A DNA stretch of 64,000 nt. It comes from RYN-230 sp963718305 (GTDB lineage Bacteria > Actinomycetota > Actinomycetes > Streptosporangiales > Streptosporangiaceae). The position numbers were made by a program, and so were the translations under genes. Under the pieces are notes generated by a model. That model saw only the letters and a list, made by a program, of their open reading frames with translations, made no database searches and was not told where the DNA came from. The DNA lies in assembly GCA_963718305.1 (NCBI GenBank), contig CAVQZG010000001.1:372001-436000 (forward strand), given 5' to 3'. Of the stretch, positions 17,968 to 26,325 are shown one piece after another. How positions within the stretch are numbered: the stretch's first letter is position 1; each line of letters begins with the position of its first letter.

Positions 17968-18504
17968 TCAGAAGGAGAAGCCGCCGGGACGGCCGTTGCG
18001 GTCCGCGATCAGCCCGGCCAGGGTGGAGATGGCGATCTCGGGCGGGGTGCGGGAGCCGATGTTCAGCCCGATCGGCCGGTGCACCCGGGCGATATCCGCC
18101 TCGGCCACGCCTAGGTCGGCCAGCGCCTCGACGTGCGGCCCCTGGTGCCGCGGGTTGCCCATGATCCCGACCCAGCGGGCCGGGCTGGCCAGCGCGTCGC
18201 GCAGCACGACCCCCAGCTCGGGCCGGTGGTGGTCGGTCACCACCAGATCGGCGGTGGCATCCAGGTACTTCGCGGCGTCTCCGGTCACCTCATAGCCGGT
18301 GGTCCGGGCGCCAGCCGCGCGGTCCGGGTCGGGTTCCAGCAGCACCACGCGATACCCGGCGTCGCCCGCGAAGTGCAGCAGGTACTCGGCGACGGGGGAG
18401 GCGAACGCCGCAACCAGGGTCTGGTCGGTGCCCGGTTCGGGGGCGTGACCATGGGCGACCGCACACGCCGCGCTCTCGTCCAGGCTGTCCTGCTCGTTTC
18501 CCAT
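17968..18504 (-). CDS. XdhC family protein, C-terminal Rossmann domain only
   Basis: This is a 178-residue homologue of the C-terminal half of XdhC/CoxF, the chaperone that inserts molybdenum cofactor into xanthine dehydrogenase-type hydroxylases. Visible motifs are YRVVLLEPDPDR, DLVVTDHH, WVGIMGN and the signature RVHRPIGLNIGSRTPPEIAIS. The usual N-terminal domain is absent. Some actinobacteria carry this domain as a separate protein, so it may still work; it could also be a truncated remnant. It lies between two inverted IS110 copies with no hydroxylase gene in the window. A Mop-type molybdate/pterin-binding gene lies on the far side of element B. Confidence 0.82.
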   Translation of the reverse strand: MGNEQDSLDESAACAVAHGHAPEPGTDQTLVAAFASPVAEYLLHFAGDAGYRVVLLEPDPDRAAGARTTGYEVTGDAAKYLDATADLVVTDHHRPELGVVLRDALASPARWVGIMGNPRHQGPHVEALADLGVAEADIARVHRPIGLNIGSRTPPEIAISTLAGLIADRNGRPGGFSF

Positions 18505-18611
18505 ACTGCCGAGCTTGCCACGGCGCCCGATGCTTTGGCGACGCCGGGCGGGGGGAGATACCTGGTCGGGCCGGTAGCAAGATCACGAAAGACATCCCAG
18601 GAGCTTAAATG

Positions 18612-19865
18612 TCAAGCCGCAGCCTCTTTCGGGGTTACCGCGTGCTGGGGCCAGGCGGTGGCCTCGTCGTAGAGGGTGCGGGTCTTGAGGCAGCCGTGCA
18701 GGATACCGATGAGGCGGTTGGCGAGCTGGCGCAGGGCGGCGTGGTAGTTCAGAGCCGCGGGCGCGCTGGCTAGTCGTAGTAGGCGCGTGCGCCGGGAGAG
18801 GCGCTGGAGGGCGGAGAAGGCCTGGCTCATGAGGGCGTCGATGAGCCGGTCGTTGTGGACGTACCGCGCGGTGACGATTTTCTTCTTGCCGGACGGGCGG
18901 GTGATGGGGGTGGTGCCGGCGTAGTTCTTGCGGGCCTTCGCGGAGGCGTAGCGGGCTGGGGTCGTCGCCGAATTCTGCGAGCACCCGGGCACCGAGGATC
19001 GGTCCCAGCCCGGGCTGGGACGGCGAAGATCTCAGCGTCCGGGTGCTGGCCAAAATAGGCTTCGACCTGCCCTTGCAGGGCTTGATCTGCTCATTCAGAG
19101 TGCCCAGGATCGCGACCAGGGCGCGGATCGACGGCGGCGTAGGCCGCGGTCACGACGGCGGGCTGACCCAGGTGCTCGGTGCGCAGCGCGGCCTGGATCC
19201 GCTCCGGCTTTCGCCGCGATGTCGCGACGACGGGCGCGCTTGAAGGCGGCGATGATCTGCGTGGTCGTCAGCCGGGCCGCCGATGGCCGGATCCGGGGCG
19301 CTTGGCCAGCAACTCCAGGGTGTCGGGGGCGTCCAGGTCCTCGAAGGCCGCCAGGGCGGCGGGGAAGTACTCGCGCAGCGCGTGCCGCAGCCGCTGGGTG
19401 TGCCGGGTCCGTTCCCAGATCAGCGTCTTGTGCGTGCGCGTGACCACCTTGACCGCCGCGGCCTGCGCGGTGTCACCGGCCACGGTGCGCAGCTGGTGGG
19501 AGTCGGTGCGGACCATGTCCGCCAGGAGATGCGCGTCACCCGCGTCGCTCTTGGCCCCGGACACACCGTGGCGTTCGCGGTACCGGGACGCCTGCAGCGG
19601 GTTGATCGCGATACACCGTGTAGCCGGCGGCGATCAGCGCCGGCCACCCACGGGCCCGCGGTCGGTCTCGATCCCGATCGGGACCTGCCCGGCGTCCTCC
19701 AGATCAGCGTCCTCGCCGAGCTGCTCAGCGATCATCGCGTGGAGCCGGGCCATGCCGGCGACGCCCTCGGGCAGCCGGGCCTTCGCCACCCGGCGGCCCG
19801 GCGGCGTCCATCAGCTCGACGTCATGATGGTCCTCGGCCCAGTCATCGCCAGCGAAAAGCTGCAA
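18612..19865 (-). pseudogene. IS110-family transposase, frameshifted
   Basis: The N-terminus starts at a TTG (19865) with MQLFAGDDWAEDHHDVELMD, matching element A's DWAEAHHDV. It continues with RLPEGVAGMARLHAMIAEQ, GIETDRGP, and in another frame SGAKSDAGDAHLLADMVRTD (19268-19564). The C-terminal part reads PGLGPILGARVLAEFGDDP and then KNYAGTTPITRPSGKKKIV to NYHAALRQLANRLIGILHG (18612-18992). Several indels separate these pieces. The terminal segment ends with a distinct tail (AWPQHAVTPKEAAA). Confidence 0.83.
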
Positions 19866-19922
19866 CGTCTCTCCCGTCCTGGTCACCGGTCACGCCAGCA
19901 GCCTGCGGGAGAACTATCGCGA

Positions 19923-20052
19923 CCTAATGACACAGTGCTCACGCCACACCAGGGCGGGCACGACATCTCATCAGCGATCAACTCTCCCGGCCAGCCGGCA
20001 GGGGCACGCTCTTTCGTCAGGACTCAACGTCCAGGAACGTGGAGTGCTCACC
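19923..20052 (-). ncRNA. Candidate IS110 bridge-RNA locus, element B left end
   Basis: This is the minus-strand counterpart of 16303-16421, just upstream of the element B transposase. The same conserved blocks occur in the same order. Relative to element A there is an extra stretch of about 13-15 bases between GATGTCGTGCC and GAGCACTG. Differences concentrated in short intervals between invariant blocks are what one would expect of guide loops that change with target or donor. This is inferred by eye. Confidence 0.5.
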
Positions 20053-20117
20053 CGCCGCGGCTACCAACCCTGAGTCTGCCGGATAGCCGATCACTAACTC
20101 TCATTAGGATTAGGCCG

Positions 20118-20327
20118 ATGCAGCTCAGTGCGCGCAACCAGATCAGGGCGACGGTCACCGGCGTGAACGCCGGCGAGGCCACCGCTAACGTCGTGCTCGA
20201 CGCGAACGGCGTCCGGCTGGTCGCTTCCATCACGGTCGAGGCGGCCCGGGAGCTCGGCCTGGCCGAGGGCCGGGAGGTCATCGCCGTGATCAAAGCGTCG
20301 GACGTCATCGTCGCGATCCCGGACTGA
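20118..20327 (+). CDS. Mop/TOBE-domain molybdopterin-binding protein
   Basis: This small protein of 69 residues resembles single Mop (TOBE) domains that bind molybdate, tungstate or molybdenum-pterin. It begins MQLSARNQIRATVTGVNAGE, has the conserved ANVVLDANG and a final VIAVIKASDVIVAIPD. I take the ATG at 20118; the open frame upstream runs back into IS element B and is not coding. Such proteins buffer molybdate in the cytoplasm or act beside ModABC. It is separated from xdhC only by element B, so both may belong to a former molybdenum gene cluster. Confidence 0.88.
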   Translation: MQLSARNQIRATVTGVNAGEATANVVLDANGVRLVASITVEAARELGLAEGREVIAVIKASDVIVAIPD

Positions 20328-20790
20328 CCGCGGCCACGTCCGCGGGGCTGGCCCCGCCATGCGAAGTGCCGTGCGTCGGCCGGGTGACCCGCGGTCAGTT
20401 GCGTCGTGACCAGCTTGTTCGTCGTCAGGCACTGGGTTGACCTCTCGGTGTTCCGCCTGCCGTGATCGAATAGCTCAGCCCAAATCGGGAGAGCCGGTGT
20501 AAACAAAATGCTTTACTATGGCTTTTGTTTTGCGTTGGCCGACTTGAACATTGCATTACGAAAGTGATGTCTGGCCAATCCGGCGGAGCGTTATTTCCAG
20601 GAGAGTACTTCGCGCTGCCCTGGATTTCTATCTGCCTCGGCAGCCCGAGTGTCGCGATCTACCTGGGCTTTCGTGGACGACCCTGAGGGCGGCCCGCCGC
20701 GAGGGCGATCAATGATCACACGGAATTCGCCAGCCTTGTCCGGGCTCGGATATCGGCGATCATGAAAGGGTGTCCCGGACGCGGCCGCGG
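20328..20790. other. 463-bp intergenic region with an AT-rich island
   Basis: No gene is supported. From about 20480 to 20600 the composition drops sharply (for example GTAAACAAAATGCTTTACTA and GGCTTTTGTTTTGCG), unlike the surrounding 70-plus percent GC DNA. The rest is ordinary GC-rich spacer. The island could be a promoter region or foreign remnant DNA next to the IS elements. Confidence 0.5.
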
Positions 20791-22932
20791 TTACGGTGAG
20801 GCGGGCCTGAATGTCTGCGCCAGGACCTTGAAGGTGTGCCAGCCGTGGCTCCACTCGCTCTCAGGTGTGGACCAGTACAAGGCGTAGGCGTGGCGGGAGT
20901 TGGCCAGGATGTTGCGATTGAGAACGTGGGTCAGGACACCCTGGTGGTAGTAGGTAAATTCCCAGTCCGCAGCCTTTTCTGCGGGCGGATAGTGGACGGC
21001 CTCCAGGCGGATCCGGTGGTAGCCGGGATACGTGCTCTCCCGGTTGGCCTCCTGCTGCTGCCAGTCCCTGAGCGGATTGGGCTGGGGGTGATCGCTCTGG
21101 TCGATGAGCAGGAACTCCGCTCCCGATGGCGGCAGGAGATAGACGTAATGGCCCTGGTGCGATACCCGCCATCCGTTGGGCACGGCGATCGAGAAGCCGG
21201 TCGAATTCACGAACTTGTGGTAACCGGCCGGGATGACGGCTGGGCCGAGCAGGCCGGATCCCGATGTTGATGTCGAGATCGGTGTCGCCGCCGGCGAGGA
21301 CGACGGTGCGCTCGTCGGGCCACTGGACTTCGCGCTCGGCGTGGGCGAGGCCAGATGCGAGGACGTGGGATGGCCCGTAGCGTGGCCCGGATTCGGCCCA
21401 GCCAGGGCCGTGTGGTGACTGGTCACGATCATGCTGATCACCACGCCCGTGACCACGGCGGCCGCGGCCGCCGCGGCCGCCACCCAGGTGAGCGGCTTCC
21501 GGCGCCGTGAGGTGCGTGTTTCGCGGGTCTCCTCCCCGGGACGGAACCAGCCGGCCAGGCCGGGGATGAGCCCTGGGGCGGTAGCGCTGGGCTCAGGGGC
21601 CCGTCCCGGTTCCGGCTGGGGCGCCTGGCCCTGCCTGGTGGCCACGGCCGCTTCCGCCGCCGCGTCCGGGGCCTCCGCCAGGACGGCGGGCTCGGCTTCC
21701 CTGGCCCGCGGGCCGGACTCGGGCTCACCAAAGGACTCGGGCTCGTCCGGGAGGGCCCGCGGGTCGGGCTCGTCCGGGAGTGGCCCGGGGTCAGGCTCCT
21801 CAGGAACAGCATGAGGGATCAGGCTGGTCAGGAAGGGCGTGGGGATCGGGCTGATCGGGGAGCGCGTCGGGCTCAGGCTGGTCCGGCACGGCGTCCAGAG
21901 CGGGTTCCTCCAGGAACGCATCGGGCGTCGGCTCATCCGGGCCGGGGTCAGCTTCGGGAGGCGGGAGGGGGTCCCAAGGCCGGAGCGTGCGGGTGTGCTC
22001 GGCGCTTTCGAGGCTGCTGTCCATGCGGGTCTGGCCGGTGTTCCCGTCGCGGGCCGCTTCGGGTGCGGTGGCGGGCAACCCGGTGGTCGTGGACCCGTCT
22101 GCGGACTCAGCGATCTGGCGCAGCATCCGCCCGGCCTCGGCCGGGCCCAGCCGCCGGGATGGGACGTGGTCCAGCAGTCCTCGGATGACCGGCCACAGCG
22201 CCCCGGCCCGGCTTGGCGGATCCGGATCCTCGTTGACCACCGCCATCAGGGTGGCCAGTGCCCCGGCGCGGTCGTAGGCCGGCCGTCCCTCCACCAGGGC
22301 GTACAGCGTGGCGCCCAGAGACCACAGGTCCGACTCCGGGCCGCCCGGCTCGCCGCGGGCCCGCTCGGGGGCGATGTACGAGGGGGAACCCACGAGCACG
22401 CCGGAGGTGGTGAGCGCCGGGCTGTCCTGCGTCCGGGCGATCCCGAAATCGGCCAGGATCGCCCGGCCGTCCTGCGTCGATCAGCACGTTCCCCGGCTTG
22501 ACGTCCCGGTGCATGATGCCGAGCGCGTGCGCAGCGCTTAAGGCCGCCAGGATCTGGAGCCCTACCCTGGCCGCCTGCTGGCGCCGTCAGCGGGCCGTCC
22601 GCCTCCACGACCTCCCGCAGCGACCGGGATCGGGACTCAACTCCATGACAATCCACGGGCCGCCCGTCGTCTTCGACGACGTCGTAGATCGTCACCACGT
22701 TCGGGTGGCTCAGCCGGGCCGCGGTCCGCGCCTCGCGCAGCGTCCGCTCCCGGAGCATCTCACGCTCATGCTCGGTCATGTCGGCGGGAGGGGATACCTC
22801 CTTGACAGCGACCTGGCGGGAGAGGATGTCATCGTCGGCGAGCCACACGGTGCCCATACCGCCGTTGCCGAGCGCCGAGATCAGGTGATAACGGCCCGCG
22901 ACGACATGGCCTGTAACAATCGGCGCTCCCAC
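20791..22932 (-). pseudogene. Transmembrane Ser/Thr protein kinase (PknB type), frameshifted
   Basis: The kinase domain is recognisable in pieces: glycine loop LGNGGMGTVWLADDD, lysine in VAVKEV, catalytic loop HRDVKPGNVL, DFG in ADFGIARTQ, and APE-like SYIAPERARG. A linker with repeated PDQPDP/PDEPDP units follows, then a membrane span (WVAAAAAAAAVVTGVVISMIV), a Ser/Thr/Pro-rich stalk and an extracellular sensor of about 150 residues ending LAQTFRPASP. Frame changes occur near 22.66, 22.63, 22.59, 22.47 and 21.82 kb, mostly in short G/C runs. If these are sequencing errors, one intact kinase of about 710 residues would result. The start is uncertain; GTG at 22932 is a guess. Confidence 0.72.
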
Positions 22933-23084
22933 GCTGTGCCGAGCTACCCGCTGCCCGGGGATGAAACCATCCGGGCCGGTAGCTCGATGGCGGGCCGGCG
23001 TCGCGGACCCGGCGGGCGGGTCCAGGCCGCGCGGCCTGGCGGGCGGCGTCCGCCAGGACCGCGCGGTACTCCGCTGTGCCGGGC

Positions 23085-24399
23085 TCAGCCCTTGACCTGC
23101 GGTATCGAGGAAATAGTGGATTGCGCCTGGGTCAGCGCGGAACTGACCGATGACGTGCCGGTAATCGCGGACTGGATCGCGGTCCACAGCGCCTGCGACA
23201 CCTTCGGGTAGTTGGCGCCGTACTGGGTCGTCCGTGACCGGGCCGTCGCAGTCTCCTTGGCGAAGACCGTGTACTCCGGGCCGCCCTTGAGGTACTGCGA
23301 GATCACCGCGGGCTTGGTCGGCAGGTAGTACATCAGCGACGTCACGTGCGTCATCACCGACGGCACCTGCGCGCCCTTGATCCAGTCCCAGGCCGCGCTC
23401 TGCTGCTGGGCAGAGCCGGAGTTACCGATGTTCCAGGTCTCCCCGCCCAGCGGCGCGACCACCGTGCCGCCGGCCGTCTGGGTCGGGATCTTGACGATGC
23501 CGTACTGCTTGTTGTACTTCCAGCCCGCCGCGTTCAGCTCGGGGAAGATCCACGGGCCGTCCTCGATCATCGCGGCCGTCTTGTGCAGGAACTGCTGGGT
23601 GAGGTCCGGGGTCCTGGCCCCACTGCAGGACGGACTTGGACGCGGACCCGTCCTTGACCATGTTGACCCAGAGCTGGAGGGAATTCGAGAACGCGGGCGT
23701 GTTCACCTTGTTGAGGTTGCCGCCCTGGCTCCAGAAGAACGGCTCGAGCTGCCAGGTGGACTGCTCGTCGGCGGTCGCGTCGAAGGCGATGCCGTACGTG
23801 TGCCCGGAGGTGAGCGCCTTCGCGTCGGACTGCAGCTGGGCCCACGTGGCCGGCGGGGACAGGTGCTTCGCCGCGAACATGGCCTTGTTGTAGAAGAGGC
23901 CGATGGTGTTGGTGCCGATCGGGTAGCAGTACTGCTTGCCCTGGTAGGTGCACTCGCTGGTCGCACCGGGGATGTAGCCGCTGGTGGTGAAGCCGGGCAG
24001 GCCGTTCAGCGGCTTGAGCTGCCCGGTCGCCGCGACCTCGGGCACGTTGGGGTTGTCGAGCATCACGATGTTCGGCAGGTCGCCGGCGCTGGCCTCCTGC
24101 AGCACCTTGGTGATCAGGTTGGCGTAGGGGACCACCTCACGCTTCACCGTGATGTTGGGGTGCGCCGCCTCGAATTTCTGGTTGTACCAGTTCACCGCCG
24201 CGTTGCCGCCGCTGGAGGTGAAGTAGTCAAGCTCGGTGATCGTGACCTTCCCGCTGCTGTTGCTGCCCGAGGATGAGCCGCTGCTGCAGCCCGCCGCGGC
24301 CAGTGCCGCCACGACCACGCCGACCGCTACGGCCCCCCAGCGGCGTCTGGTGCCCGGCCCGGATCTGCCCCGCGGCCCGGGGCTCTTGGTGATCTGCAT
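23085..24399 (-). pseudogene. Extracellular sugar-binding lipoprotein, single frameshift
   Basis: This is a family 1 solute-binding protein. The signal peptide with lipobox AAAGC at about residue 38 is followed by KVTITELDYFTSSGGNAAVNWYNQ. The fold continues to VLQWGQDP (base 23615), then the frame changes at a GGGG run at 23607-23611, after which DLTQQFLHKTAAMIEDGPW continues to the stop at 23085. One base removed would restore about 437 residues. AGGAGGGAC precedes the ATG. It is the last gene of the GH31-linked importer. It may be intact in the organism. Confidence 0.85.
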
Positions 24400-24481
24400 G
24401 TGTCCCTCCTGATCCCTGGCCGGACCGGCGATGGGTCCAGCCGATTTCGTGACCGGCGAAGCCGGCGATTCTCGAGGCAGG

Positions 24482-24505
24482 CCGCCGGCCAGGCGTGGCC
24501 GGCGG
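24482..24505 (-). terminator. Hairpin after the MalG-type permease
   Basis: Perfect 10-bp arms (CCGCCGGCCA at 24482-24491 and its complement at 24496-24505) flank a GGCG tetraloop. It lies 13 bases past the permease stop and before the binding-protein gene. No T-run follows. It may attenuate read-through or stabilise the 3' end of the permease message. Confidence 0.5.
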
Positions 24506-24517
24506 AATGGGCAGGTG

Positions 24518-25345
24518 CTATCCCTTGACCGATCCGACGGTGAGGCCGGCGGCTATGTAACGCTGTGCGGCAATGAGCAGCATCGCTGCGGGCAAGAGGC
24601 CGAAGACGCACAGCGCCATGGCCTCGCCGAGGTTGGAGGAGAACTCCCCGATGTAGGAATAGATACTGAGGGTGAGTGGCTCGAACGTGCTTCCGGACAG
24701 CAGGGTGAGCGCGAAGATGAAGTCGCCCCAGCCGTTCAGGAAGGCGAATACCGCCACCGTGATGACGGCGGAACGGCTCATCGGGAGAACGACGCGGAGG
24801 AATGTTTTCCACTCCGAGGCACCGTCCACCCTCGCGGCCTGCAGAACGTCATTCGGCAGGCCGAGCATGAAGGCCCGCAGCACCAGGATGCTGAACGGGA
24901 TGGCGTAACTCGCATCGGCCAGGATCAGGCCCGGATACGAGTTCAGCAGGTGCAGCTTGTGATAGAGGAGGAAGAGAGAGTTAGCGATCACAATTGACGG
25001 CAGGATCTGTGCGATCAGCAGCCCGCCGACCAGCAGCGCGGTCACCCGGAACCGGTAGCGGGCCAGGGCGTGCGCGGCAGGCACGGCGATGGCCAGGGTC
25101 AGGATGGCCGTGCCGACCCCGATGATCAGGGTGCTGGCGATGTGGCCGCCCTGGGCCGAGATGACGGCGCTGTAATTGGCGAAGCTCGGGGTGGGCGGCA
25201 GGAAGTTGTAGTGCGTGCCGAGAAGCTGAGAGTTGTTCTCGAACGAGGCGACGATCACCGCGTACAGCGGGAAGAGCAGAATGACGAGCGCGACGAGGGC
25301 GCCGAGTGCGGCCAGGAGGCCGGTAAACCTGCGCTGCCGGGACAT
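24518..25345 (-). CDS. Carbohydrate ABC transporter permease, MalG type
   Basis: This is a membrane subunit of the second CUT1 sugar importer, 275 residues, six predicted spans. The EAA loop is visible as DVLQAARVDGASEWKTF with RVVLPMSRSAV. The C-terminus QRYIAAGLTVGSVKG is typical of MalG. The ATG lies one base after the stop of the MalF-type permease, so the two are coupled. The gene is intact, unlike its two partner genes on either side. Confidence 0.92.
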   Translation of the reverse strand: MSRQRRFTGLLAALGALVALVILLFPLYAVIVASFENNSQLLGTHYNFLPPTPSFANYSAVISAQGGHIASTLIIGVGTAILTLAIAVPAAHALARYRFRVTALLVGGLLIAQILPSIVIANSLFLLYHKLHLLNSYPGLILADASYAIPFSILVLRAFMLGLPNDVLQAARVDGASEWKTFLRVVLPMSRSAVITVAVFAFLNGWGDFIFALTLLSGSTFEPLTLSIYSYIGEFSSNLGEAMALCVFGLLPAAMLLIAAQRYIAAGLTVGSVKG

Positions 25346-25346
25346 G

Positions 25347-26319
25347 TCACGTCCTCCGGAGTGATTCGCGGTTGAGCCAGATGTAGACCGGTGCGGCTAT
25401 CAGGGCTATGACGAGCAGAATGGTGTTGAGGGCGGCCCCCTGGCCGTACTCGAACTGCTGGAACGACAACTGGTACGCCCACGGGGCGAGGATCTGCGTC
25501 GAGTTCGCCGGGCCGCCCTGGGTCAGGCCGATGACCACGTCGAACACCTTCACGGTGAAGACGAAGCCCAGGACGAAGACGACCTCGATCACCGGCCGGA
25601 TGATCGGCAGGGTGACCCGGATGAGGCGCTGCCACGCGCTGGCCCCGTCGATCATCGCCGCTTCCTTCAGTTCCACCGGGACGTCCTGCAGTGCGCTGTA
25701 GAGGAGCACGGTGAAGAACGGGATGCCGATCCAGACGTTGGCGATCAGGATGGCGAGGAACGCCCATCCCGGCGAGGTCAGGAAGCCGATCGGATGGCTG
25801 ATGAGGTGCAGGTCACCGAGGATCTGGTTGATGGCCCCGGCCTCGGACTGGAACAGGAACCGGAAGATGAAGCCGGTGATCAGCAGCGGCAGCAGCCAGG
25901 GGATGATGATCAGGGAGCGGGCCAGCCGGCGGAGCGGGAACCGCAGGTTGAACAGCAGAGCCAGGCTGAAGCCGATGATGAACTGGAAGAGCAGCGAGCC
26001 GGCCGGTGAAGATGAAGGTACGGGCGATGGCGCTCTGCGTGACCTGCTGGATCAGCGTGGCCTTGTAGTTCGACAGGCCGGCGAACGGGGCGAACAAGCT
26101 CGAGATCGTGGCCGGGGACGTCTGCTCGAAGCTCAGGATGAGGTTGTAGACGATCGGCACCACGAACGCGAAGAGCACGTAGAGCACGGCCGGGATGAGG
26201 AACGCCAGGCGGGCGTAACGGGTCCAGGCGGATGCCCGGCTCACCTCGGCGGTCGCTGGGCCGCGCCGCGGCGCGCGGCGGTCAGGGGCCCGGCGGGTCG
26301 GGGCTGCGGTCCTGGCCAA
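25347..26319 (-). pseudogene. Carbohydrate ABC transporter permease, MalF type, frameshifted
   Basis: The first part (from TTG at 26319) reads a basic leader and first spans to ARTFIFTG. At about 26000 the sequence CCGGCCGG appears to be a 4-base tandem duplication that shifts frame. Downstream, in the other frame, the protein continues as SLLFQFIIGFSLALLFN to the EAA loop VELKEAAMIDGASAWQ and a C-terminus ending WLNRESLRRT. The GH31 stop lies 6 bases upstream of the start, and a GGGGAG site overlaps the GH31 end. Without the duplication it would be an ordinary permease of about 320 residues. Confidence 0.82.
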
Positions 26320-26325
26320 TGGGCG

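Larger units (their letters stand above)
18590..20052 (-). mobile_element. Decayed IS110-family element B
   Basis: This is a second IS110 element, in opposite orientation to element A. The left end (20043-20052) carries GGTGAGCACT on the minus strand and the right end (18590-18599) TGGGATGTCT. The transposase is broken in several places. The right ends of A and B face each other across the hairpin and xdhC. Boundaries are approximate. Confidence 0.75.

Noticed and set aside
20591..20854. Minus-strand open frame of 87 codons beside the AT-rich island
   Set aside because: No ribosome site, no recognisable domain, and it overlaps the kinase gene's end.
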